Shown here: positions 7,508 to 14,045 of the stretch, piece after piece
How positions within the stretch are numbered: the stretch's first letter is position 1
Layout: the number at the start of each line of letters is the position of its first letter
Source: Planctomycetaceae bacterium UBA6163
GTDB lineage: Bacteria > Planctomycetota > Planctomycetia > Pirellulales > Pirellulaceae
Direction: 5' to 3'
DNA: 14,045 nt
Assembly: GCA_002428205.1 (NCBI GenBank)
Contig: DIUH01000107.1
Span: forward strand, 2,887 to 16,931
Translations under genes and position numbers: made by a program
Notes under the pieces: generated by a model
What the model was told of the DNA's origin: nothing
Databases searched by the model: none
The model's input: only the letters and a program-made list of their open reading frames with translations

Positions 7508-10123
7508 ATGCGACGCTTTGAAGCTGTCGCCCTTGAGTTGCGCTGGAAAATCGGCGACGATGTTAGCTTGCCGTGGTGTTTGCCATGGCGAAGCGTCATC
7601 GAACTCTTTTCCATCCGATCTGACTCTATCTACCCGGTGGGCGACGCCATTAACATCGAAGGAAAATTTTGGGCTGTCGGCGCGAGAACACGGCGATCGA
7701 TTCGAAACTCGCTGCGAACTAGCCTTTTTGCGATCGCCGGCTTGCTGGTCGCAGCGATTTGTGACGAACCTACGCTCGGCCAAACTCCAACCCGTTCAGG
7801 TCCACTGACTTCCGCACAACGCATTTCATTGCCGACCGGTGGGGCTGCGCCGGTCGGGTTTGGGGTCGAAGTGTGGCACGAACGGCTGACCCAGTTCGGC
7901 GATTTGCCGATGCGAGTTTTAGTTACCCCAACCAATTCGACTTTCCAAGAGGATCGCGAGTTAACGCTGCGGGTGACGTTTGATCCTAAGACGGTAACGC
8001 CCAGTGGTTTTGCGGCGAATTATCAGTTTGCGGTCAAGCTTGTCAGCGGCCAGTCTCAGGTTGACCAAACATTTTATTTGCCCAAATGGTTTCTTCGCGG
8101 CGACATGCGGATAACCGTATCGGAATACGGCCAACCGCTTGCCGGATATACGGATCGGCAAACCGCGACCTGGTATAACAATTCGAATGAACCGTATAAC
8201 GGTGATTGGTTGGAATCCATATGGATGGATTCGGCGGTTGCAAGATTCGGTTGGATCGCAACGCCGGGTTCGCAGTCGCTTGGTGCGGTCAGCCAGGCGA
8301 GTGATATGGATGACATTCGCGTCTTGTTATTGTCGTTGATTCCTGAACTCGCTTTTGCAGAGGATTTGACGACCAACACGAGTTTGCCCTCGCTGTTGAA
8401 AATCTTTGGTGAGATAGCGGGCTTTCGTTACCGAACGGTCGAAGAGTTGCCCAGTCAGTGGCAAGGGATGCAACAGTGTCATGTTTGGATTACGGACTGG
8501 ACGACTTGGGAATCGATCGAGAAGAATCAACCGCAGGTCGCACTGGCCATGCGCCAGTACGTTCGTTGTGGCGGCGCGCTTTGGTTAGTCAATACGCCGT
8601 CGGCCGAAACGGTTGCTCAGCGATTCCGGATAAGCGCCAAGCCAACGATTGAAGATGAAAGCGAATCGAGTGTGGCAGCGGATGCAAGCGGTCGAGCATT
8701 TGACAGTTTGGCGGAAAGTGCGATTGCCGCATTCACCAATCCAGGCAGCATTCGCGCCCAGAAGCGACTGTCTTTTCCCATGCCCGATTTCACCGTCATC
8801 ATCAACGCTGCGTACAGCAATTCGCCGCTGCACCTACGGCAAGGCCTAGCGACTTCGCTGCAGTCTCGACTCGATCCTAACAATCCGTTTTGGCAGAAGA
8901 ACATGTCAATCCTGAGATCGAATTTGGGAAGCGGGATCTCTGCGTCGGATTTCAGTCCTATCGCTGTAGGCTCGGGAATCATCGTTTGCTGTTCACGCGA
9001 TGATTCGACGCGGGGAAGCTATTTTCAGTGGCGTCAGATGCAAGAAGAGACCGGTTCGCGTTTATCGGGCGTCGTCAATCGCGGTGTCGATCCGATCGCT
9101 GGTGATTCGCGGTTTTGGAATTGGACGATTCCCGGCGTTGCACAGCCACCTGTTTATACGTTCATTGGCCTGTTGTTTTTATTTGTAATCTTAGTTGGTC
9201 CGGTCGCGTATCGAAAATTAACGAAGCTTGGTCGCGGTTATTTGATGTTTTTCGTCGCACCTGTGTTGGCGGCAGGGACAACTTTGATCCTGTTTGTTTA
9301 TGGAGTGATTGCCGACGGGCTTGGAACCCAGGCGCGAATTCGTCAGGTGACGTGGGTGTGCGAGCAAGATGGTGGTGCGGTTCAATATTGGCGTTCAACC
9401 TATTTTGCTGGCTTCCGCCCTGGCGATGGGTTGCGATTTCCGCCATCGACTCGTGTGGAGCCGTATCGCACCACTGATTTTCCAAATTGGTACAGGATGA
9501 ACTTTGGGGACGAAAGCACCCAAGGCACGATCACGCTAAGCGATCAAGGAACCCAATTAAGCAGCGGTTTCTTTCCGTCACGCCAACAGTGTCAATTTGT
9601 CGCTTACCGGCCACTTGAGAATGCTGGCGGGTTGTCAATAGCGGTTAATAGTAGTACCGGCATAGCAAACCTTACCAGCAGGTTCGATTATGATCTACGA
9701 GAAGTTGTTGTTTGCGATTCGGAAGGGACGCATTGGACCTGCGAAGCCCTTGCCGCCGGATCAACGCAGAGCGCCCGGTTGATTGAAGATGTCGGTTTAT
9801 CGGCAAAGTTAAGTGAGCTTTATATGCGTCAAATGCCTGTGGCGCCGCCAGGGATCGTTCGCGGTGGCAGGCGTGGCCGTAATCCCCTTGACTTGGTATC
9901 TAATTTAACAGTCAGCCAACCGTTTCAAAGTCTTCTGACGATGACGCGGGCAAGTGCTGGTGAATCTCATATCGATTATTGGCTGCGTGAGACTTTGCAA
10001 ACGAGATCCGAGTTGCCCCCTTTGATGTTCGTTGCGGTCGCCGACATATCGCCGGATTGCGTTGCCACGCCGGGTACACGGTTAGTGGAAAGCATTCACT
10101 ATGTGATCGGAGACGTGCAATGA
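7508..10123 (+). CDS. Large exported protein with GATase1-like region and two late TM helices
   Basis: No named family is recognised with certainty. In the 871-residue reading, a basic stretch (RTRRSIRNSLR, about 60-70) and a hydrophobic core (about 71-84) look like a signal sequence, followed by a large beta-rich exterior region. Residues about 310-365 (YVRCGGALWLVNTP) and 487-499 (VGSGIIVCCSRDD) recall the class I glutamine amidotransferase-like fold found in Gld-type ABC accessory proteins, without a recognisable catalytic triad. Two helices (about 549-568 and 579-600) flank a basic loop (RKLTKLGRGY), so the loop is probably cytoplasmic and both large domains periplasmic; a second beta-rich domain ends the protein. 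The start is uncertain: the first 55 or so residues are Trp/Cys-rich and unlike a signal region, and a GTG at 7637 would place the hydrophobic core better. Its stop overlaps the start of ABC ATPase 2 by ATGA, which ties it to module 2. Confidence 0.82.
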   Translation: MRRFEAVALELRWKIGDDVSLPWCLPWRSVIELFSIRSDSIYPVGDAINIEGKFWAVGARTRRSIRNSLRTSLFAIAGLLVAAICDEPTLGQTPTRSGPLTSAQRISLPTGGAAPVGFGVEVWHERLTQFGDLPMRVLVTPTNSTFQEDRELTLRVTFDPKTVTPSGFAANYQFAVKLVSGQSQVDQTFYLPKWFLRGDMRITVSEYGQPLAGYTDRQTATWYNNSNEPYNGDWLESIWMDSAVARFGWIATPGSQSLGAVSQASDMDDIRVLLLSLIPELAFAEDLTTNTSLPSLLKIFGEIAGFRYRTVEELPSQWQGMQQCHVWITDWTTWESIEKNQPQVALAMRQYVRCGGALWLVNTPSAETVAQRFRISAKPTIEDESESSVAADASGRAFDSLAESAIAAFTNPGSIRAQKRLSFPMPDFTVIINAAYSNSPLHLRQGLATSLQSRLDPNNPFWQKNMSILRSNLGSGISASDFSPIAVGSGIIVCCSRDDSTRGSYFQWRQMQEETGSRLSGVVNRGVDPIAGDSRFWNWTIPGVAQPPVYTFIGLLFLFVILVGPVAYRKLTKLGRGYLMFFVAPVLAAGTTLILFVYGVIADGLGTQARIRQVTWVCEQDGGAVQYWRSTYFAGFRPGDGLRFPPSTRVEPYRTTDFPNWYRMNFGDESTQGTITLSDQGTQLSSGFFPSRQQCQFVAYRPLENAGGLSIAVNSSTGIANLTSRFDYDLREVVVCDSEGTHWTCEALAAGSTQSARLIEDVGLSAKLSELYMRQMPVAPPGIVRGGRRGRNPLDLVSNLTVSQPFQSLLTMTRASAGESHIDYWLRETLQTRSELPPLMFVAVADISPDCVATPGTRLVESIHYVIGDVQ

Positions 10124-11097
10124 TTTCCAGTGGCGTTGATATTCCGACTGTGCATACCGACGACTCGGTGTGTATCGAATTGCGACGATTGCACCGTTTT
10201 TTTGGTCCCACCAAGGCGGTACGTGATATTTCGTTTTCGGTTCGTCGCGGGCACGTTTTTGGATACATCGGCCCCAATGGTGCTGGGAAGACGACCAGCA
10301 TGCGGATCTTGGCGACGCTCGATTTGCCAAGCTATGGCGAAGCGTTCGTCGATGGGTTCTCCGTGATCAACGATCCCGAATTGGTACGTCACCGGCTCGG
10401 TTATATGCCAGATTCCTTTGGCACTTATCGCGATGTGAATTGCTGGGAGTATCTCGATTTTTTTGCTCGGGCTTACGGTTTAATTGGCCGAGACCGAATA
10501 CGGCGTTTGCGCTGGGTGTTGGACTTTACCGGCACGCGGGGAATGGCGGAAAAGCCGATTCGAGGATTGAGCAAGGGGATGAAGCAGCGGCTCTGTTTGG
10601 GGCGGGCATTGATCCATGATCCTGCGGTCTTGATCTTAGACGAACCGGCCGCAGGGCTCGATCCTCGGGCGAGAATCGAATTGCGGCGAATGATTGGTGA
10701 GCTGGCCGCACGCGGGAAGACTGTTTTGGTCAGCAGTCATATTTTGACTGAACTTGCCGAGATGTGTGATTCGGTTGGCATTATCGAACAAGGGCAATTG
10801 CTGGCGACCGGGTCGGTGGAGGAAATCCAACGCGAACGCAAGCAGCACCGCGAGCTGATTTTTCGCGTGCTGGATCGCGCTGGCGATATGGCAAAGCATT
10901 TATCGACGCATGCAAATGTTCAAAACTTGGTAGTTGACGGACAACTGATACGAATGGAATTTTCAGGCGAAGTCTCCGCTCAAGCGGCATTGGTTAAGGA
11001 ACTTATCATTGCCGGATTTGAGATCGCGGAAGTGACGGCAAGGACTAAGAGTCTGGAAGACGTGTTCTTGCAGGTTACCGAAGGGTTGGTGCAGTGA
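10120..11097 (+). CDS. ABC transporter ATP-binding protein (module 2)
   Basis: This is the nucleotide-binding subunit of a second ABC-2 type exporter. In the 325-residue product, Walker A is GPNGAGKTT at about 51-59, the signature LSKGM at 150-154, Walker B VLILDE at 170-175 followed by PAAGLD, and the switch histidine in SSH at about 207. The Q-loop region reads GYMPDSFGTY, again without the standard Gln. A C-terminal regulatory extension of about 90 residues ends in SLEDVFLQVTEGL, typical of CcmA/NatA-like subunits. The ATG at 10120 shares ATGA with the stop of the preceding gene, so translation is probably coupled; a longer in-frame reading from 10057 would lie inside that gene and is unlikely. 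The permease follows with a TGATG overlap. It is only moderately similar by eye to ATPase 1, so a recent tandem duplication is unlikely. Confidence 0.95.
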   Translation: MISSGVDIPTVHTDDSVCIELRRLHRFFGPTKAVRDISFSVRRGHVFGYIGPNGAGKTTSMRILATLDLPSYGEAFVDGFSVINDPELVRHRLGYMPDSFGTYRDVNCWEYLDFFARAYGLIGRDRIRRLRWVLDFTGTRGMAEKPIRGLSKGMKQRLCLGRALIHDPAVLILDEPAAGLDPRARIELRRMIGELAARGKTVLVSSHILTELAEMCDSVGIIEQGQLLATGSVEEIQRERKQHRELIFRVLDRAGDMAKHLSTHANVQNLVVDGQLIRMEFSGEVSAQAALVKELIIAGFEIAEVTARTKSLEDVFLQVTEGLVQ

Positions 11098-12791
11098 TGG
11101 CAATCGCAGAAGAAAGCATTGATCCGAGTTTGGCGCAGATCCTTCGTGGCACTGCGGCAGAAGATAAGATACCGATATGGTTGAAGAAACTTGATGCTTG
11201 GGCTACACGTGCCGGTGATGCGGTCAATCCGATTTTGGTGAAGGAGACTCGCCAGGCCTTGAAAAGTCGACAGTTTGTTGTGACCTTTTCGTTGCTGCTA
11301 TTCGCATCGTTGGCTTGGACGGTGGTCGGGGCACTACTTTCGATGCCGCAAATTTATTACATGCCGTCAGCGCCTTATATGTTGACCGGTTATTACTTTG
11401 TGCTGGCGGTTCCGATGCTGTTGGTTGTACCGCTGGCGGCTTATCGGTCGTTAGAAGGCGAAGTGGATGACGGGACGCTTGAGTTGTTGTCGATCACTTC
11501 GCTCAGCCCGCGACAGATTGTGACGGGTAAGTTGGCCAGTGCAGCGCTGCAAATGTTGCTTTATTTTGTTGCGTTGTTTCCCTGCGTAGCGTTCGCCTAC
11601 ACTTTGCGTGGTGTCGACTTGCCGACACTTGCGTTGCTGATGGGGATATTGATCTTAGCTGGCCTAGGATTGACGATATTCGCTTTGGCGATGGCTCCGG
11701 TGTCCCAGGGCCGCATGGGCCAGATTGCATCGTTGCTGGCTACGATTGCTTTATTGGTTGGCGCCGAGTTTGCGATCGGATCGTTTGCAATGAATTTGAT
11801 CCAGTTTGGGATTCCGATTGAAGGCACCGACCTGTTTTCGCTGATCGCCGCTACTATCGCGGTGCTGGCTTCGTTCCTCTTTATCTTATTGATGGCGACA
11901 ACCGCAAAGTTGACACCGGAAAGCGAGAACCGATCGACTGGAATTCGGGTTGCCGTTTTGTTGCATCTGTTTTGTGTGTTGGTTGTCGCCAATGGTTTTG
12001 TACGCGAATTGACAGATGGTCTAGCAACACAAAACCCATACGACGGTGCAGCCATTGTATCGATTGCGACCGCTTACTTCGTTTTGTTTTGGGCTTTTGT
12101 CGGCTCGATGATGTGTGCTGAGGCGCCGACAATGACGGCGCGGATAAGGCGTGAATTGCCCGGAACATTTCTGACCCGTTTGCTGTGGACTTGGTTGACG
12201 CCTGGTCCCGCGACCGGATTGATCTTTACCGTCGTTTGCCTGGCGGCCTGCGTCGGTTCGATGCATTTTATTATGATTCAGATGGCGCCAATGGGGCCGT
12301 GGGCAGTGTCGCAGGGCGCGACACATTTCCAGCTTAGCGTGTTGTTGGTTTCATACTTAACGTTCGGCCTGGTGGGCGTGCGGGTTTTGATCTCCTTTTT
12401 ACGAACGCGTAACGCCGTGAATGTTAGGGTCGGCATGGCGGCGCTTGCGGTCGTGCTGCTGTTGATGGCCGTGGTTCCCTACTCGATTGCCCTGCACTGG
12501 AACGATTATCGCCAGTTTGAATACTCCGCTTGGCAAGCGAGCAACTGGGTCTGGACGCTGGAGCGAGCGGCTAACGGGGCAATCGATCCGATCGTGGTTT
12601 ACATTGTCGCCAGCGCCGCGGCACTGGCATTCTTGGTACACCTGGTGCTGCTGGGGCAACGCGTTTTGCCACAACGATTGGCAACGCCCGAGCGGGTGTT
12701 GGATGAGTATCGTCGCTTGTCGGGTTGGGTGCCGCCAACAAAAGAAGAAAGCGATCCGCTGGGCCTCGGCACTGGCGGCACAAAAACGTAG
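11097..12791 (+). CDS. ABC-2 type transporter permease (module 2)
   Basis: This is the membrane subunit paired with ABC ATPase 2. The 564-residue product begins with about 60 cytoplasmic residues that include NPILVKETRQALKSRQF (about 44-60), a sequence characteristic of planctomycete ABC permeases. About 12 hydrophobic helices follow. Between helices 2 and 3 the segment GEVDDGTLELLSITSLSPRQ (about 121-140) matches the cytoplasmic ATPase-contact loop of ABC-2 permeases. The tail after the last helix is polar and about 45 residues long. No large extracytoplasmic domain is present, unlike the module 1 permease. The ATG at 11097 overlaps the ATPase stop as TGATG. A GTG one codon earlier (11094) is equally possible and makes no functional difference. 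The substrate is unknown. Confidence 0.92.
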   Translation: MAIAEESIDPSLAQILRGTAAEDKIPIWLKKLDAWATRAGDAVNPILVKETRQALKSRQFVVTFSLLLFASLAWTVVGALLSMPQIYYMPSAPYMLTGYYFVLAVPMLLVVPLAAYRSLEGEVDDGTLELLSITSLSPRQIVTGKLASAALQMLLYFVALFPCVAFAYTLRGVDLPTLALLMGILILAGLGLTIFALAMAPVSQGRMGQIASLLATIALLVGAEFAIGSFAMNLIQFGIPIEGTDLFSLIAATIAVLASFLFILLMATTAKLTPESENRSTGIRVAVLLHLFCVLVVANGFVRELTDGLATQNPYDGAAIVSIATAYFVLFWAFVGSMMCAEAPTMTARIRRELPGTFLTRLLWTWLTPGPATGLIFTVVCLAACVGSMHFIMIQMAPMGPWAVSQGATHFQLSVLLVSYLTFGLVGVRVLISFLRTRNAVNVRVGMAALAVVLLLMAVVPYSIALHWNDYRQFEYSAWQASNWVWTLERAANGAIDPIVVYIVASAAALAFLVHLVLLGQRVLPQRLATPERVLDEYRRLSGWVPPTKEESDPLGLGTGGTKT

Positions 12792-12804
12792 GATCGTGTT
12801 TAAT

Positions 12805-12827
12805 ACGGTTAAATCCGTTTTTCTTTT
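12805..12827 (+). terminator. Weak intrinsic terminator after the ABC operon
   Basis: A short stem, ACGG-TTAAAT-CCGT, is followed directly by TTTTCTTTT, 14 bases after the permease stop. The four-pair stem is weak, but the U-rich tract and position fit an operon end. Some read-through into the DUF3467 gene is likely. Confidence 0.4.
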
Positions 12828-12868
12828 GACGCCCGTTTTGAATCGACAAACCCGATAGGCCGCATGTT

Positions 12869-13756
12869 ATGACTGACGGATATCATTCGTCCGACGATCG
12901 CCCTGATCCCGCAGACCGAGCACCCCAATTGCGGGCTCGCGTTCCGGATCATGTCGCCACGGGGGTTTTCAGCACGGGCGCTATTGTGGTTACCGGTCCA
13001 ACGGAGTTTATCATTGATTTCTTGCAGACGATTGGACGTCCGCATCGTGTCGCTGCGCGCGTGATTATTCCGCATCCGGTGATGCCTCAGTTTATTGAGG
13101 CCCTTGGAAAGAACCTAGCGATTTACACAGATCGATTTGGTCCGCCACCGCATCCGCCGGGGTTTTCCGGTCCAGCGACAGCGGCTGGTGCAACCGGCGT
13201 CCCGCAAGTTTTGCCTGAGCCAACGCCGCACCAATCTTCACAGCCTGCCCAGCCTCCGCAATCGCCTCAAACTGGGCCCGCTGGACAGCCGCCAATTAAA
13301 AGTGGAGGCAATTTCGGTTCGGCGTTCGGTTCGACGGATGTCTTTCCCGGTTCTACAATGCCAACGCCAGGGCCCGGCTCAGCTTCTGGAAGGGAAAAAG
13401 AGAACATGACGCCCGGTGACGAATCCGGCGAACAGCAGCCTGCTGCGGTGCCGGTGCCGGTGCGGCGACCGACTCCGCAGGAAATCTACGATGATCTTAA
13501 GATTCCGGATGCGGTGTTGAGCGGCGCGTATGCCAACGGAGTGATGATCGGACATGGTGCAAGCGAGTTTGGACTCGATTTTCTGACCAGTTTTTATCCG
13601 CAATCGGCTGTCAGTTCGCGAGTTTTTATGGCTGCTGGCCAGATACCTCGATTGCTGGAATCGTTACACCAAGCGATGCGCCAGCTTTCTATGCAGCGAA
13701 ATCCGCCTCGGCCACCACAGCAAAATCCGAGCGATTCGCCAGACAATGATTTTTAG
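12869..13756 (+). CDS. Tandem DUF3467 protein with proline-rich linker
   Basis: The 295-residue product contains two copies of a DUF3467-like domain, a small domain of unknown function widespread in bacteria and common in planctomycetes. Copy 1 (residues about 25-83) and copy 2 (about 212-270) align without gaps over 59 positions with 17 identities, sharing PD..V..G, the G..EF..DFL block and a later V..RV. A linker of about 125 residues, rich in Pro, Gln, Gly and Ser, joins them and is probably disordered. It includes a 6-base tandem repeat (GTGCCG units, 13448-13465) encoding VPVPV. No signal peptide or membrane helix is present, so the protein is cytoplasmic. The ATG at 12869 is 77 bases after the permease stop, across a weak terminator, so co-expression with the exporter is possible but not shown. 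The role is unknown. Confidence 0.85.
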   Translation: MTDGYHSSDDRPDPADRAPQLRARVPDHVATGVFSTGAIVVTGPTEFIIDFLQTIGRPHRVAARVIIPHPVMPQFIEALGKNLAIYTDRFGPPPHPPGFSGPATAAGATGVPQVLPEPTPHQSSQPAQPPQSPQTGPAGQPPIKSGGNFGSAFGSTDVFPGSTMPTPGPGSASGREKENMTPGDESGEQQPAAVPVPVRRPTPQEIYDDLKIPDAVLSGAYANGVMIGHGASEFGLDFLTSFYPQSAVSSRVFMAAGQIPRLLESLHQAMRQLSMQRNPPRPPQQNPSDSPDNDF

Positions 13757-13766
13757 TTCGCTGTTG

Positions 13767-13837
13767 AAGTCGAATCCGGGCAGCAGTTGTTGGGGTGTTT
13801 CGCAACAAGATTTTTTGCGAAAACTAAAGTTCGACTT
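13767..13837. repeat. Nested inverted repeats in intergenic region
   Basis: An outer pair, AAGTCGAA (13767-13774) and TTCGACTT (13830-13837), encloses an inner hairpin, TTTCGCAA (13798-13805) and TTGCGAAA (13815-13822), with a 9-base loop. Both arms are perfect 8-base matches. The inner hairpin lies 41 bases after the DUF3467 stop and may act in 3' end formation, though no U-tract follows. The outer right arm overlaps the -35 box of the next candidate promoter. Confidence 0.45.
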
Positions 13838-13863
13838 GACTCGCTTGCCTTGATCGGAACAAT
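13836..13863 (+). promoter_or_regulatory. Candidate promoter of the last, partial gene
   Basis: TTGACT (13836-13841, five of six) and AACAAT (13858-13863, four of six) are separated by 16 bases. Transcription would begin near 13870, giving a leader of about 118 bases that contains a 12-base palindrome and a hairpin. Confidence 0.4.
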
Positions 13864-13894
13864 AGCGGGCGTCGAGACGAATCGGAGGTGGTAA

Positions 13895-13906
13895 CCGATC
13901 GATCGG
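13895..13906. promoter_or_regulatory. 12-base perfect palindrome, possible operator
   Basis: CCGATCGATCGG is a perfect palindrome about 25 bases downstream of the predicted transcription start. The position suits a repressor roadblock or an RNA stem. GATC-rich words are frequent in this genome, so chance is a real alternative. Confidence 0.3.
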
Positions 13907-13936
13907 CGGACCAGGCATGCGAGGATCGTGTGCCCA

Positions 13937-13951
13937 GCGGCTTTGAGCCGC
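13937..13951 (+). other. Leader hairpin upstream of the partial gene
   Basis: GCGGCT-TTG-AGCCGC forms a 6-bp GC-rich stem with a 3-base loop, 36 bases before the ATG at 13988. No U-tract follows, so it is not a terminator. It could shape the 5' leader of the mRNA. Confidence 0.3.
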
Positions 13952-13987
13952 AAATCACCGACAATATGCGACGGCAAGGAGGCTGCG

Positions 13988-14045
13988 ATGCGGGCGGATT
14001 CTCAGTTTACAGGGTTTGATTCGTTTGACCCCCACTCAGGCAGTG
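13988..14045 (+). CDS. Start of a protein gene, truncated by window end
   Basis: A near-perfect Shine-Dalgarno sequence, AAGGAGG (13976-13982), sits five bases before an ATG whose frame stays open for the 19 codons left in the window. The visible N-terminus is MRADSQFTGFDSFDPHSGS, polar with no signal peptide, and too short to assign. The candidate promoter at 13836 and the 231-base gap before it suggest a new transcription unit. The strength of this ribosome site, unlike most starts in the window, is the main evidence. Confidence 0.6.
   Translation, partial: MRADSQFTGFDSFDPHSGS

Noticed and set aside
7259..7783. Open frame of 174 codons on the - strand
   Set aside because: It lies opposite the end of one + strand gene and the start of another, has unlikely composition, and shows no domain or ribosome site.
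10057..10119. Upstream extension of ABC ATPase 2
   Set aside because: The extra 21 residues lie within the preceding gene, while the ATGA overlap gives a natural start and the family does not need the extension.
2667..11097. Tandem duplication of one ABC module
   Set aside because: The ATPases differ in Walker A, Q-loop region and C-terminal extension, and the permeases differ in length and architecture, so recent duplication does not fit.
11597..12168. Long - strand frames opposite permease 2
   Set aside because: They are shadows of a strongly hydrophobic + strand gene, with Asn/Ile/Ala-biased composition produced by its codons.
12826..12858. TTGACG as a -35 box for the DUF3467 gene
   Set aside because: No acceptable -10 hexamer lies at 16-18 bases; the nearest AT-containing word is 22 or more bases away.
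13664..13977. Two overlapping - strand open frames at the right edge
   Set aside because: They overlap the DUF3467 gene end and the structured non-coding region, with no recognisable motif or start signal.
13966..14019. ATG at 13966 as a gene start
   Set aside because: Its frame meets a stop after 17 codons, whereas the ATG at 13988 has the well-placed AAGGAGG and stays open.

Overview
The window looks like chromosomal DNA from a Planctomycetota bacterium, most likely of the Pirellulaceae (Rhodopirellula-like). The signs are moderate GC, a DUF3467 protein, a YtrA-type GntR regulator driving ABC-2 export genes, long exported proteins of no known function, and a short CCGCCTTTAGGCGG-type intergenic hairpin that I associate with this group from memory. 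No tRNA, rRNA, CRISPR array, insertion sequence or integrase was seen.

Left edge (1-2158). A membrane fatty acid desaturase with all three histidine boxes is encoded on the + strand. It converges on a six-helix membrane protein of unknown function on the - strand. A 214-base divergent intergenic region follows, with promoter-like sequences for both the - strand gene and the regulator to its right.

Centre (2159-12791), all + strand. This is a probable operon: YtrA-type repressor; ABC ATPase 1; a double-length ABC-2 permease with a soluble C-terminal domain of about 300 residues; a membrane-anchored protein of unknown function; a large exported protein with a GATase1-like region and two late membrane helices; ABC ATPase 2, overlapping the previous stop by ATGA; and ABC-2 permease 2, overlapping by TGATG. 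The likely sense is a pair of ATPase/permease modules with two accessory proteins facing the periplasm, under one autoregulated repressor. The layout recalls YtrA-controlled exporters and Gld-like ABC complexes. The substrate cannot be read from sequence.

Right edge (12792-14045). After a weak terminator comes a proline-linked double DUF3467 protein. Then follows a 231-base non-coding stretch rich in inverted repeats, with a promoter candidate. Last is the start of another gene (from 13988), cut by the window end but with an excellent ribosome binding site.

The items most worth a second look are the two-module exporter with its accessory proteins, the tandem permease with its extra domain, the duplicated DUF3467 protein and the structured right intergenic region.
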